Below, piece after piece: positions 49,001 to 60,931 of a stretch of 64,000 bases of DNA (position 1 is the stretch's first letter; the number at the start of each line of letters is the position of its first letter). The notes beneath the pieces are model-generated. The model was given only the letters and a program-made list of their open reading frames with translations. It was not told the DNA's origin and did no database searches. The position numbers and the translations under genes were made by a program. Source of the DNA: Phaeosaccion multiseriatum (lineage: Eukaryota > Ochrophyta, other classes); contig OZ218957.1 in the NCBI GenBank assembly GCA_965112735.1, positions 992,001-1,056,000 on the forward strand, written 5' to 3'.

Positions 49001-52000
49001 TCAACCGCGTTGGGCGCCCTCGCCCGCTCCTCCGCTCTCCTCGCTCTTCCCCTCGCCCCCCGCATCCCCCGCGTCCGTCGCACTTCCCAAGCACACTGAG
49101 GGAGGCGCGGTATTAAGTGCGAAGGACACGGCAGCGTGAGTGCTCACAAAGAGAGAGGACACACCGATCTCAGACAAGAAGCCATCGCGGTGCAGCACAT
49201 CTCTCACGCTCCCCCGGGGGGCTGCCAGGAGTAGACGGCACCCTCGGGCTTGGAGCAGCTTCAGCATCTGAGGAGAGGGGAGAGGGAGAGGAAACGAGGG
49301 GAGCGGAGAGGAGGGGAGAGGAGAAGAGACGAGAGGAGGGCAGGGGAGAGAAGAGGAGGGGTGATAAGAGGAGAGGAGAGGAGAGGAGAGAAGAGGAGAG
49401 AAGCAGCGCCCCATGACGCGTCGGTCGTGAAATAGAGGGCGGGTGAGGATGGGGCCTGGGGGGCAGGAAGCAGTTGGTGCGTACGGGGAGGCGACTCACT
49501 CACTGACCTTGTGCAGTTCTTTGATGCCGGAGCTGTCGAGCCCATTCATCGCCGTACAATCAAGCACCAGCCACTGCACCCCCACCCCCACCCCAGTGTC
49601 TGCAATGTTCGCAGGAGAGTCTGCGTCTTTACTGTCTCCTCCTCCCGCTCCTCCCGCCCCTCCTGCCCCCCCGCTGCTCCCTGCAATGACTGCTCGCCCC
49701 CACCGGCCGCTGCTGGTCTGAGGACGGAGCCTTGTGTCCAAGTGCGCAGTTACTGCAGAGTGAAACGCTTCGCGAGTAATGTACGACAAGGATGCGTGGA
49801 AGCGCAGAATGAGAAGGCCGGGAAACACCACGAGATTGTCGTAGCGTTTGACGTCTCTGTAGAGCTGCGTCCGTCGGACCCACCCCAATTCGGTGGTGTC
49901 CGTGTGGGCTGCGGAGTACGCGGTTACAAGGAGGCTGGAGAGCACGCTTATACCCACCCCGGGACCGACGTTGAAGACGACGGTGCTAAGGAATGACCAT
50001 AGCCACATGAAGGCGTCGGAGCGGTTGACGTGCAGTAGGGAGAAGAATTGCTTGTACTGCATGAGCATGCCTCTCAGCGCCACGAGGATGACTGAGGCCT
50101 ACAGAGACGACAACAAGGGAGGGAGGGAGGGAGGGAGGGAGGGAGGGGGGCGGGAGGGAGGGAGGGAGGGAGGGAGGGAGGGAGGGAGGGAGGGAGGGAC
50201 GGAGGGAGGGAGAAGGGGAGGGGGGGACTGAGATGCAGGCGAGCAAGTCGGGGGGGGAGGGGAATATGGAATAGAAGAGAGGCTGGGTACCGTCGGCACG
50301 CACGCACCAGAATGGCATTCGGCATGGCCTCAAACAGCGGGATGAGAGCAACAACCACGATGATCATGATGCCTCCCGAGATGAGAGTCGCCTACCGCAG
50401 GCACATGTCCGGCAGAGGGGAGGAGGGAGAGAAGGAGGGAAGTATGAGCGATTCAAACCCCCGCAGCGACTGGTCTAAAGGCATTGACGCCTCGCACCGC
50501 GAGTACGTACGTACCAGTGGTGTGTTTCCTCCAGAGGCGACCACAACGGCGGATCGCGACAATGAACCTGCGGAGGGGTAGCAGGAGAACAAACTGCCCA
50601 CGATATTTGCAGCACCCAGTGCGACAAACTCCTGATTGGAGTCCGTTTCGTAGCCCAGCTGAGAGCCGATGGTCTTGACGATGGACACTGAGATGACGTA
50701 TGAGACGATGCTAATCGCAATGCCGGCCACAAAGATGTCCCCGAAGGACTGGCCGGCGATCGCCAGGCTGGGCAGGGCCGGTGTGGGTAGACCGGCCTCA
50801 AGCTTCCCGAGCACCTTCACATCGTATCTCTGCTCCAGATCGGCGAGGTGGGATACAAGTGTGGCAAAGACCACCACCAAGAGCTCTCCGGGGATGCTGA
50901 ATCGCAGCTGCTTTTTATACCGGGTGTTGACGGAGCGCACGGCCACGAGGAAAAGGATGCCGAGCACGCCCACCACCAGCGCGGCCACGTTGGTGTCATC
51001 GAGGTGGGCGAAGAGGTATACGTACGTGCGGAACAAGCTGCCAGGGTCGGAGTAGGAGGGCACTGAGAGGCCGAAGAGATGCTTCATTTGGCTGTTGATG
51101 TTCGGTTGGTTTCGACGGGGGGGGGAGGCAAGGGAGGGAGGGAGGAGAGGAGGGAGGGAGAATGGAAGGAAGGAAGGAAGGAAGGAAGGAAGGAAGGAAG
51201 GAAGGAAGCAAGGAAGGAAGTAAGGAAGCAAGTAAGCAAGGAAGGCAGGCAGGCAGGCAGAGATTGTCTCATATCATCAGTAAACCCATCGACAATGCAA
51301 GAGATCCGAACCCCGAAGTATACGAGATACCAACCTTGTGGCGACGAAGCACGCCGCAGCAGTGGTGACGCCGGAGACAATGGGATCGCTGAGGAGGACA
51401 GTCAGACCGCCGGCACGAAACAAGCCGAGCACGCATTGCTGCAGGCCCTGCGGAGAGGGAGACAGAGGCGCGGCTTTATAATCAGCGGGGCGGCGGGTAC
51501 AATCTTGGTGCATACAAGGAAGGAGCCCTTGCTTACCACAATGAAGCAGAGAGCGATGGTGAGTGACACGTACTCAGGATCGTCCACTCGTGTGATGGCG
51601 GGGCCTTGGGGGGGGGGGTGGGCGGGCAGGCGACAAGGTGGAATGTAGAGTGAGAGGCACGGGAAGGGAAAGGCGGGCACCGCAGGCAAGAACACGGGAA
51701 AGCAATAATGTCGTTGAAAAGGAAGAAGCAGGCTCCACTCTTGAGCTCTTCCTACCCCACCTTGACGGCCCAGCAGACTTTCGCAGGCGCTAGCCACCAT
51801 GAGGGACACGATGGCGAAGGGCCCAATGTGCATGTGCCTTGGGGAGGGGAAGCAGTAGCACACGGGACATACAAAACAGCAACCGTGAGTAGACCGTCCG
51901 TTGGGACAGCAGCTCCACACAGCGACAGGGAGTTGTCTTCTCTCACCGGCTTGAGCCCAGAAGGGAATAAATGACGACCGGAAAAATAGACGAATACAAT

Positions 52001-52590
52001 CCGTACTGCGGAGCTAACCCCGCCAGCAGCGCATAGGAGATGGCCTGGGGAATCATTAGCACCGCCACGGTGCATCCAGCCAAGATGTCTCCAGAAAGCC
52101 ACTCCCTCTTGTACTGCTTGCCCCATGCGAGAGCAGGAACCACCTTTCGGGCTTCGATTCTCCTCGCCCGTGTGACTGCCCACCGACAGCCGTCCCTGCA
52201 CTTTGGCACACCGCCCCGTGTCTCCACCCCTGCCCCTCGATCTGCAGACGCCCGGGAGGCAGTGGGGGTGCCTCGTTGTGCTGCGGCTGCAGCGAGTCGG
52301 CTGTCCTTCTCCATGAGAGCCACAAACTGCTCCTCGTCCAAGGCCATCTCCAACGCGTGAAATGCCCTCTCGTCCTCCTCCCCATAAGGGACGGAGCTGA
52401 ACTCGGGTGTTGGCTCAAGCCCCCAAAGGTCATTCTCACTGGCAGTGAAAAGCCTGCCCGCCCTTCTCCCCTCCTCGTCCCCGCTCTCCCCTTCCCCCTC
52501 GTGGCCCGTCTCTCCATCTCCGCCCTCTTCGGGCCTGCTGTTGACGCTCCTACTGTTGCCTCCATCGACACGTGCACGCTTCTCGGGCAT
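49001..52590 (-). CDS. SulP-family anion transporter with C-terminal STAS domain
   Basis: Sulfate or related anion transporter of the SLC26/SulP family, about 806 residues. Eight exons: 51947-52590, 51761-51837, 51537-51604, 51335-51447, 50515-51091, 50308-50391, 49508-50098 and 49001-49267. A long charged N-terminus (about 170 residues, Glu/Gly-rich) precedes the transport core. The core starts with GDILAGCTVAVLMIPQAISYALLAGLAPQ in family style, with YGLYSS, HIGPFAIVSLM, and the splice-built TSQMKHLFG. GQSFGDIFVAGIAISIVSYV and SGGNTP follow. The STAS domain has LVLDCTAMNGLDSSG, whose DSSG loop is the usual NTP/phospho site, and carries a Gly/Ala-rich intervening loop (about 655-690). Introns hold GGGA, GGAA and GGAGA repeats. 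It is divergent from the VTT gene by only 179 bp. Confidence 0.95.
49268..49412 (+). repeat. (GGAGA)n purine repeat in SulP intron 7
   Basis: About 145 bp of GGAGAG/GGAGGGGA units on the plus strand, hence pyrimidine-rich in the transcript sense. Confidence 0.85.
50117..50222 (+). repeat. (GGGA)n repeat in SulP intron 6
   Basis: About 105 bp of GGGA units on the plus strand, the template strand of the gene. Capable of G-quadruplex formation. Confidence 0.85.
51126..51262 (+). repeat. (GGAA)n repeat in SulP intron 4
   Basis: GGAA units give way to GCAA/GCAG variants over about 135 bp. Confidence 0.85.
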
Positions 52591-52769
52591 CGTTGACTAT
52601 CGTGCCTTAAAGATGAATGTCCACGGGCCTTAAGCCTCTCGGGTTAAAGGGTCGGATGGATAGACCGAAACATAGGCCCATCAACGACACATAGTTCACG
52701 TGTTGGTGCTCAAACTTGGCGACGATCTCCTGTCCGACAGCATCCAACAAAGGAGAGAAATACCGCGAC

Positions 52770-54061
52770 ATGTGTGGGTGTGTGGCTCGCGCAAAGACCC
52801 TGGCGTTAATCTTTCAGCTCGTGACGCTAGGTGTGTGTGTGGCTCATGCGCCAACCAGTTTTTGGTCCGCCAAGAGCGGGATCATTGGCAATCGACTTGG
52901 CGGCTCTGATTCATGGCGGGAACGGCCGGAACGTGCAGGACGAGGGTTGCGTGGCGGGAGGTCTTGGCTAGAGCGTCCTCAAGCGGGAGGGCGAGGGTTC
53001 CGCGGTGGGAGGAGGTGGCATAAGAACAGAAGGACGGAGAGAGGGGGCAGCTGGCTCCGAGGCCAGAGTAGGCGCATAGGAAAAAGAGGAGGAGGTGGTT
53101 TGGCTTTCGTGCAGTTGCAAGACGTGGCCCACGCGTTTACAAATCGGTTGGAGGGATTCACCCCCCCGGCCTATGGACTCGCCATTACGGTGAGGCTGCC
53201 AATGTCTTTCCTGACGGGGTGGGGGGGGAGGGGAAGTGTATGCTGATCATGCAGTGTGTCTCGCCTTCGAATCACTCAGCCGCCAGTGGCCTGACTCAAA
53301 TCCGTGATATGCTGTGATGCGAACCTCATTCCTCCGTCTCACGTCCTGTGTGCCCCTCATCTGTCTTTCCTGTTCCTCACACTGTCACGGCGCAGCTCTG
53401 CAACCTCGTGCCCTTTTTCCCGGGCCAACCACTCAATGCGGGAGCAGGCATGGTGTATGGTTTCCGCACGGGCTGGCCTACAGTGTGCCTCTCGCAAACA
53501 GCTAGCGCCTGCCTGGCCTTTTCGTGCGGCAAGCTTATTCGCAAGTCGCCCAGCTTTCAGCGCTTGCTCAGGACACACGAGGAGAGGGAAGCAGAGGCAA
53601 CTCGTGCAGCTGCACGGAGGAGGACCAAAGGCGTCCGGGAAAACAAGTCCGGCCTGTCTATGGTACTCAACGTGGCCAGTACCTTGACCGCTTCAGACGG
53701 CCTGTGGAGCGCCTTTCTCACCGTAGTGCTCCTGCGGCAAGCGCCTCTACCCTTTTCCATCTCCAACTATATCCTCGGGGCGTTGAGCGAGATTTCGGTG
53801 CTTCCCTTTGCCCTCGGCACCCTCGTGGGCTGCTCTTTCGGTAACGCTATAGTGGTTGCGGCCGGCAAGATGTCCTTGGATATGATGGAAGAGGGCGTGG
53901 CGGCCTCAGGTCACGTGGCACTCAAGGTGATTGCGGTGCTTATATCTCTGAGCGCCACCGTCTTCATGGGGCACATTAGCATGCAGAAGATACGAGCTGC
54001 GGATGAGAATCCCAAGCCCAAGCCAAAGCCAAAGCCAAAGCCAAAGCGAGGGTCAAGGTGA
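52770..54061 (+). CDS. VTT/DedA-family (SNARE-associated Golgi protein) membrane protein with Arg/Gly-rich N-terminal region
   Basis: Member of the VTT (TVP38/TMEM64/DedA) family of lipid-related membrane proteins. Exons 52770-53189 and 53396-54061 give 361 residues; an upstream in-frame ATG at 52716 would add 18. From ATG 52770 a hydrophobic signal (TLALIFQLVTLGVCVAHA) is followed by PTSF. Next is a region of about 80 residues rich in Arg and Gly with repeats such as GRGLRGGRSWLERP and GRGFRGGRRW. The VTT core has FPGQPLNAGAGMVYGFRTGW, then LRQAPLPFSISNYILGA and FALGTLVG, typical of the family. A last span precedes a cytosolic tail with (KP)n. The first VTT helix may be incomplete. The signal could be secretory or plastid-bound. 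The Arg/Gly insert is unusual for the family. Confidence 0.85.
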
Positions 54062-54261
54062 GGCAGCAGATGAACTGCCATCGGGACCATCGGGCCGGGG
54101 CAAAAGGCGAGAGAGAGACTGTGTGCGGCAGTCAGGCCAAAGTGGAGGCCTATGGGTACTCACTTCTCTTTAGAGGCAGGCAACAACATTAGAGACTGCG
54201 AAACAGGCTGGTCTTTGGGTTCAGTGACTGAACACATTTTTTTTTAATTTAGAAGGAAGTG

Positions 54262-55546
54262 TTAGATGGACGCAAAGTTGCAGGCATGCGGGTTTGTGAT
54301 GCGGACAATGTCCCCTGGCGAGTCCTTCTCAAAGCTCGCCGTGTCGCTCCACATGTGCCGCCCCTCCGCCTCATTGAACTCCCATTTGCCCGAGTGTTTG
54401 GTCCGCCTCACCCTCAGGATGGGCTCTTTCGCCAACCGATTGTACGTCTCTGGCAGAGGCGCAGGCTCGGGCTCCACGAGGCGCGTGACGTTCCCCGTCC
54501 GCTTTAGTTCTCGCACTCGCTCATTGCTCTCCCGCTGGAGCTGTATCAGGGACTTACGCGGCCGCTTCCCCGAGGTGGTGGCTGCTCTCTCTCTCTGATG
54601 GCTCGCGGAGGCGCGGTCTACCACGCGGCCACTCGCCGTCCACGCCCGCCCTGTTTGGCCTGGGCCCCCTCGCTTATTCCCACGCGTCCCTACGCTCCCC
54701 AACCTGTTCTTGTTCGCACTCGTGTTGCTACACACGACGCTATCATTCCACCGGGGTTGTGCCCTGAGCTTCGGATGAGTGGGCATTTCTTCCGTCCTCT
54801 TGGGCTTGTTTATTACGTTGTCAGGGTAGTTGTCTCTGGCCACGCGTCTGCGAGCAACTTCTGCTGGTGGGACGTGTCTGACGTCAAACGTTCCCTCCCT
54901 TGGCACCGGCAGGGGCGTCTTACGAGGCAGCACCTCGGCCCTGTAGTTATACGCATAGGCCTTGCCAGGGTCTTGCTCATAGTTCGCCATACAGCGAAGC
55001 GGTTGCGTGAAGGGAAGTTGCACGCTCCCGTTGAACGCTTGCTTCTGTCCCCGAAGGAGAGTTTTGCTCGATTTCCACTCTAGCACCTCCTGTCTACGCC
55101 GCTGCTGGTCCTGATTTGTGTCCATGCTGTGGAACACCCGCTCCTCTCTCCAGAAATTCTTTGGGCCTGGGGCGTAGGAACAAGCAATTTGAATGTGGCG
55201 GGTACACGCGTGGGTCGTAAGTGCTTTTCGCTGCGTAAGCGGCCATGCCTACTTACTACTTGTACGCGTGCTAACGCAACGCCGGAACCAATACGTACGA
55301 GAGACATGGAGATTCGGGAGGTGCTCACTCATTCCCCCCCACCCCCCCCCCCGGCTCGTCCTCCCACTCAAAAGGCGACGGCAACCAAGGACGAGACCTA
55401 CCTTTGCATGATCCAACCCGAAACTGGGCCTTGAGGTACGGATGGGTGGTGACTCTCGACATGTCGTCTGGTGGCCCTTGCCCCGCGGTGGGCGCAGAGC
55501 TTGAGGTGTAAGCCCTAGAGCCGAGCATCGTCCCCGAGTCTATCAT
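54262..55546 (-). CDS. basic protein of unknown function, about 349 residues
   Basis: Not recognised. Exons 55402-55546 and 54262-55166 join in phase (SCK-GPKNFW). The start at 55546 is the first in-frame ATG after an upstream stop-free stretch; its sequence MIDSGTMLGSRAYTSS is Ser-rich. The protein is Arg/Lys/Pro-rich with few hydrophobic stretches: NFWREERVFHSMDTNQDQQ, LLRGQKQAFNGSVQLPFTQP, PREGTFDVRHVPPAEVARRR, then a disordered basic middle. A conserved-looking end reads TYNRLAKEPILRVRRTKHSG, then HMWSDTASFE and DIVRITNPHACNFASI. The regular tryptophan and proline spacing suggests a cytoskeletal or axonemal-type scaffold, which is only a guess. Confidence 0.7.
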
Positions 55547-55757
55547 TCTTACCACAAATTTCCCAGGGAGAGAGCGGGGACTATCTCAGCCCCTTATCTT
55601 CCACACCTTTCCACTCCCACGCCTCCTCTGGACCTTCTCTTTTCTGTCGTGACTTTTTTTTTGAGCAAAATTTGTAACGTTCCCTTACTCCGACGGCGCC
55701 TCTGAGGGCGCTTCTTGCCCGCGGCGGATAGGCTGACGCCGGCGATAGCGGATAGCG

Positions 55758-55777
55758 GATAGTGCATCAGGGGTTGA
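55758..55777 (+). mobile_element. decayed terminal repeat of a MITE relic
   Basis: GATAGTGCATCAGGGGTTGA differs at four of 20 positions from the element end GATAGCGTGTCAGGGGTCGA, all C/T or G/A changes. It is preceded by GCGATAGCGGATAGC subrepeats. It likely belongs to an older copy. Confidence 0.5.
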
Positions 55778-55882
55778 TTCTTGAGCCTCTGACCACCAGA
55801 CATGATTGAGCTAGCCTCCAGCCTCCTAGCCTCAGCCGGCGCAATAAGAATCAGGTATGGCCGGCGCCAGCCGGCTCTCTAT

Positions 55883-56224
55883 TCGACCCCTGACACGCTA
55901 TCGCTCACATTCTCGATAGCGCGCTATCGGCCGCCGGCCAATAGCGGATAGCGTGCCGGCTGGCGCCGGCCGATAGCGGATAGCGCGCCGGCTGGCGTCA
56001 GCTCTCCCCCCCCCCCCCCCACGGTGCGGTAGCAGCTGACGCTGGCGATAGCGGATAGCGCGCCGGCTGGCGCCGGCGATAGCGGATAGCGAGCCGGCTG
56101 CGCGCCGGCGATAGCAGATAGCGAGCCGGCTGCGCCGGCGATAGCGGATAGCGCGCCGGAGATAGCGGATAGCGTGCCGGCTGGCGCCGGCGATAGCGTT
56201 AGCGGATAGCGTGTCAGGGGTCGA
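55883..56224 (+). mobile_element. non-autonomous DNA transposon (MITE-like), copy 1
   Basis: A 342-bp element with 20-bp terminal inverted repeats: left TCGACCCCTGACACGCTATC, right its exact reverse complement. It is flanked on both sides by CTCTAT (55877-55882 and 56225-56230), a perfect 6-bp target-site duplication. The interior has no coding sense. It is made of alternating GATAGCGGATAGCG and GCCGGCTGGCGCCGGC words plus a poly-C run, so it can fold extensively. Copy 2 at 61199-61577 is nearly the same sequence in the opposite orientation. The superfamily is not clear from a 6-bp duplication. Confidence 0.88.
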
Positions 56225-56260
56225 CTCTATCAGCTCGCATCAATAGCGCTTATGGCTCAG

Positions 56261-56278
56261 TAGCGCATCAAGGATCGA
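56261..56278 (+). mobile_element. second decayed MITE terminus
   Basis: TAGCGCATCAAGGATCGA matches TAGCGTGTCAGGGGTCGA at 14 of 18 positions, the differences again being transitions. It lies 36 bp beyond the intact copy, so copy 1 may have inserted into or beside an older relative. Confidence 0.4.
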
Positions 56279-56408
56279 GAGTAGAGCCAGCCTCAGGCCT
56301 CGGAAGCCCACCTCAAACGAATCAGCTGTGCTCTAGACCATTATTACCCGTCAAAAATGTCTCAGCAAAAATTTCATGTCGCCTTGTGTCTTGTCTACTT
56401 CTCTGTGC

Positions 56409-59400
56409 TCACCACCCTCCACCACCTCCTCCTCCTCCTCTTCCACCACCACCTCCTCGACCCCCTCCACCGCCGCGGCCTCCACCACCACCTCGCCCGC
56501 CACGCCCTCCTCCTCCTCCTCCGCCCCGGCCTCCACCGCCGCCCCTGCCGCCTCCTCCTCTTCCTCCTTGCATGGAACGCTCGCTCTTGGGCACTCCATC
56601 GCGGCCTTCAATGCGCAGCCCCTGCACCCCCTTGAGCCCCATCTTGCCCACAGTTTGGGGCAGAAGAGTGGGGATTTCAGGGCTCAGGCACACCTTCGTG
56701 ACCCAATCATTTGCTGTCTCCACAAGGTCATCCTTGCTCCACCCCAGCCTCTTGAGGTTACCGTTGTTGAAGCCCATCCACGCCTGGTACGCCATGGCTA
56801 CGGTCTTGGGACTCAGCTTGTGGAGAGCCCGCTCGCACGTTCTGCAGATCCGAGGGAGGAGGGATGAGGGGGAAAGAGGTTTCTTTTGAGTATGCTGGCA
56901 GGGTCAGGGGGAGGGCAGGGGCAGAAGACCACACAACAAGGCCACGCGTAGTCTGTCTTACCGCTGCATCTCCTGCAGCTCGTGTGGCGGCATGGCAGGG
57001 TGCTCCTTCAGGGGCAAGTCCCTCACCTAAGGAAGGGACCGACCGATATCCCACGTGAAGGGAGCAGAGAGGCGAGAGGGAGAGGGAGGGGGACGAGAGG
57101 GAGATGGTGGGAAGGGAATGGGAGGGGGTCGAGGAGGGACCGTGAGGCTCGGTCCTATTCCAGAGGGGGGGGGCTCATCTAAGCGGGCGGACAGGTAGGC
57201 ATGCAGCAACAGACAGACAGGCAGGCAAAGGCCCCTTCTGACGCGCTGCCACTCACCAGTCGCAGGAAGCCCCTCTCAAAGCGGCACAGCAGCAGGGTTC
57301 CGCTTCCAGACTTGCCCGCCCTTGCCGTCCTTCCGAGGCGGTGAATGTATTGCGCCTTGTCGGACGGGAGACCGACCTTCGCAAGTGTATGGGGTGAGAC
57401 ATAAGGCACGTGGGATCGTGGTCAATGGCGGGGACGGTGGCAGCAGAACAGACAACAAGCAGTAGGAGCTCAGCGAGAGACACAGACGCATGAAAGAGCT
57501 GCGGTGTGTATACGCAGGCCTTGTAGGAGGGAAGGAAAGAATCAATGCGAATCAAGAAGCCAAGCAAACCGAACAGGGCCGCCCTTGGCCCCTTCCCTTC
57601 CCTCTTTCGATACCTGAATGACCGAGGTCACGTCGGGGTAATCCATGCCTCTCGCGCTGACGTCACTGGTGAACATGATCATGGAACTGCCGTTACGGAA
57701 CTGCAAGTTCAAGGCGGATCACCGAGGAGGAGGAGGAGGAGGAGGAGGAGAGGAGAGAGAGTGTGTTTGTTGTACAGCACCGTTAGCGTAAGTCAGTCAG
57801 TCATTCAGTCAGTCAGTCAGTCAGTCAGTCAGTCAGTCAGTCAGTCAGTGGTTCGATGAGTGCAATGCCAAAGGGAGGGGTGCAGACATCCCGAGCGGGG
57901 CTAGCGGCTAAGGAGAGGGCCATATTTGTGGCCAAGGAGAGGGTCCTCTTTGGTATTCGCGATAAGCACGCACCTTCTCGGAAACCTTGTTCCTGTGGCT
58001 CTGGCTCTTGCGAGAGTGAATCTCCAGCACATCGATGCCCATCAGGTTGAAGAGCTCGGCGTAGAACTGAGTCAGGCGGGCAGTGGTGAAGAACACGATC
58101 ACCTTGAAGCTACAGAGAGACAGGCAGACAGACAGACAGACAGACAGGGGTGGACAGACAGGCAGACAGACAGGGGTGGACAGGCAGGTAGACAGAGGGT
58201 CAGGACGACACGAGAGGGGAGGAGGGGGGAGCGACCCAGCCCAGCCAGGCCCTCCCTCCTTGCTGGGGAAAGAACGAAGAGGATTTCTGCCCTGCCCTGC
58301 CCTGCCCTGCCCTTGCACTACACTGCAATGTCACGTCACTGCACGGTATTGTATTACTCACTCGGGATCCTCCTGCTGAGCCTCCTTGATGAGCCCCATC
58401 ATCTCCGCCATGAGGTTCTCAAGCTCGCACACGATGTAGTTTTGAGGCACGTGCTCGTGCGTAGACTCTGCAGGGGGTGAGAGAGGTAAAGAGGGGTGGG
58501 CAGGCAGGTAGGTAGGTGGGTAGGTAAGTACACAGGGGGAGAGGAAAGGCCTATATGTCTATCTATCCACCTAACTGTCTCTGTATCCATCAGGCCTTTG
58601 CCAGGTGGATGGGTGAGGGGGGGGGGGCAAGAACAGGGAAAGCAAAGAGAGGCAGCAGAGAGACCAGCAGAAAGAGAAAAACTACAGCATAGTCGAAGCC
58701 CCCCCGCACCTTCCTCTCCGACTGTGTCGAGGTACTCGTACTGGGGCCTGAGGGCGAGTTTGGAGATGGTCTGCACATCCTCGGGCATGGTGGCACTAAA
58801 AAGCAGTGTCTGGCGGGCCGCGGGGGGTGGGAGGTTCTTGAGCATGGCGATGATGTCGTTTCGGAAACCCATCTCCAAGAGCTGGTCCGCCTCGTCGAAG
58901 ATGAGCACACCAAGGCTGCTCACGAGGTTTGAGAGGCTGAATGATTGATAGAGAGGGGCATGGGCATCATCATTGTTGGTAGTTGCATGGACAGAAGGAA
59001 GGAAGGAAGGGGGGGGGGTTAGGGCCGGAGATAGCGATAGACGGAGCTTTGGGGGCGCGTAGTGAACAGATGTAGCAAAGCGCGGGTAGGGAGCACAGCA
59101 GGTACAGATAACAAATGGGTCTTGCAGGCTCTTCTTCCCGTCCTCGCGCGCCTCCTTCCCCTATGGCTCGCTCACCCGTTGTTATCCAAGTGGTCGTTGA
59201 GCCTGCCAACGGTGCCCACCAAGAGGTCGGGCGGGTTGGCTCTCAGCCGCTTGATGTCGGTATTTACATTTGTTCCACCCACCACAACCTGCAGGCAGAG
59301 CGAGTGCAGCACAACACCAGACATGAGTGGGCAACATGAAAGGAGAAAGGGGGGCAGATGTCACAGCGAAAGAAGTGGCTTAGATGTCACAGCGAAAGAA

Positions 59401-60931
59401 GTGGCGGGGCTCCGGCCACTCATGTCAGTGAGTCCGCAGACAGACAGGCATCCAAGCAATCGTCTCTCTTACACCTGGGGCTAGTCCTAGCAGCGTACAC
59501 CACACACCGCCACTCGTCACTTCCCAATTGATACAGCAATATTCTTATCGAGTAAGTAAACTCTAACACAATAGACGCGAACCTCCACAGATGGCGGACG
59601 CCTTCCTTCTCCCTCTTGTACTGTACTGACGACTTGTCCTCCTCACCGCACTGTACGATGGATGCAATATGGGTACTGTACCTGATAGGTCAAGTCGTGG
59701 AACTTGAGCAGCTGCTCGGCCTCGTCGCAGATCTGCTGAGCCAACTCGCGGGTGGGGGACACGACGAGGATGCTGACCTTGCCTGAGGAAGAGGAGGAGG
59801 AGGAGGAGGAGGAGGAGGAGGAGGAGGAGGGAAGCGGCAGGACGGGGGTGAGGGGCGGATGGCTTTGGGTAGGAGCAATCGTTGTGCTTTCCGACGAAGA
59901 TGGTCCTTGCAATGTGCGGAGAGAGACAGTATTGAAGGCTACTCTTCTACTTGCTCACTCACCTCGACGTGTATTGGCGGGTGTGACCGCACAGCGCTCA
60001 ATGGCCGGGATGAGGAAGCCGAGCGTCTGCAAGGACCGAGCGACGCCAGCAGTCAGAGAAGGGAAGCAAAGGGACGGCGGAAAGGGGTTCGTTCTCAAAT
60101 ACAGAGGACAGAGTGTGTGTGTACGGATACCGCGCCTTCAGATCTCTCACCTTGCCTGTGCCCGTCTTGGCCTTTGCCAAAAGGTCACCTCCACCGAGCG
60201 CAATGGGAATGGCCTGTGCCTGCACCAGGGTGGCAGTCTCGTAGCCCATGACCTCCCTCAACCCCCGCATTGTGGCTTCCGAGAGAGACATGTCGGCGAA
60301 GCTGTGGAGCAGCAGAGGATGAGGAGCCACAAACATATGGAAGATGTAAGATGTCAAGACAGGCAGTGCGAGGGGGGGGGGGAAGGCGCCTCTGTAGGCA
60401 CAGGAATCCGATGCATCACCACTGCCAGTCGCTATCCACCGGCACTCACCGTGTGCCCGTCATTTGAGACATGGTGGTGGACGACGTCCTTGAGTTGGGG
60501 TTCAATACTGCCTGCTGCCCCTGAGGAGGAGGGGGGGCCATTCTCTGCCCCCCTCCACCCATCTGCTGGCCGTCGAACTGCTGTGGCGGGGGCGGGGCGC
60601 GGCTATTGTAGTCCGTTCTGAAGCGCTTGGCGTCGTGCCCTCCCCCCCCTGGTCCTCCTCCTCCTCCTCCTCCCCTCCCCCTGCCTGCGTATCCTCGTCC
60701 CCCACCCCCACCTGATCTCCTCCCTCTCCCACCCGAGGTCCTCCCTCCGCCTCCGCGCCCTCCTCCTCCGTCCGCCATGGTGCTGAAGGCGGGGATGACC
60801 GTTCTTCTTGTGACCTTTTGAAAACTATGGCTTTTCACACCCCCGATGACGTGAGCAGCAAAGCTCGTGGGGCTATGAACAAAAGCGCGACAAGGTACTC
60901 CGAGTAGTGCGGCAGCGAGGAGTCGATTCAT
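56409..60931 (-). CDS. DEAD-box ATP-dependent RNA helicase, Mss116/RH25-31-like, organelle-targeted
   Basis: RNA helicase of 694 residues. Twelve exons: 60450-60931, 60151-60301, 59963-60026, 59682-59782, 59176-59288, 58710-58936, 58362-58467, 57974-58109, 57614-57700, 57257-57376, 56962-57026 and 56409-56841. Motifs in order: Q motif (ETATLVQAQAIPIAL), AKTGTGK (205-211), PTRELAQQ, DEAD (318-321), SAT, FFTTAR, TSDVSARGMDYP and HRLGRTAR (501-508). The C-terminal block TVAMAYQAWMGFNNGNLKRLGW is typical of organellar Mss116-like helicases. The N-terminus MNRLLAAALLGVPCRA then FVHSPTSF fits a signal peptide with an A-F junction, as in heterokont plastid presequences; mitochondrion is the alternative. 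Gly/Arg-rich arms at both ends (FGG/RGG) can bind RNA. MITE copies lie on both sides. Confidence 0.95.
57789..57850 (+). repeat. (GTCA)n repeat in helicase intron 8
   Basis: About 60 bp of AGTC units close to the acceptor side of the 57701-57973 intron. Confidence 0.85.

Larger units (their letters stand above)
55547..56408. other. repeat-rich intergenic region holding MITE copy 1 and older relics
   Basis: Upstream of the 54262-55546 gene and downstream of the helicase stop. The stretch 55570-55740 is unremarkable. From about 55727 the GATAGCGGATAGC and GCCGGC words of the inserted element appear, followed by the intact copy at 55883-56224 and a decayed end at 56261-56278. Confidence 0.7.
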
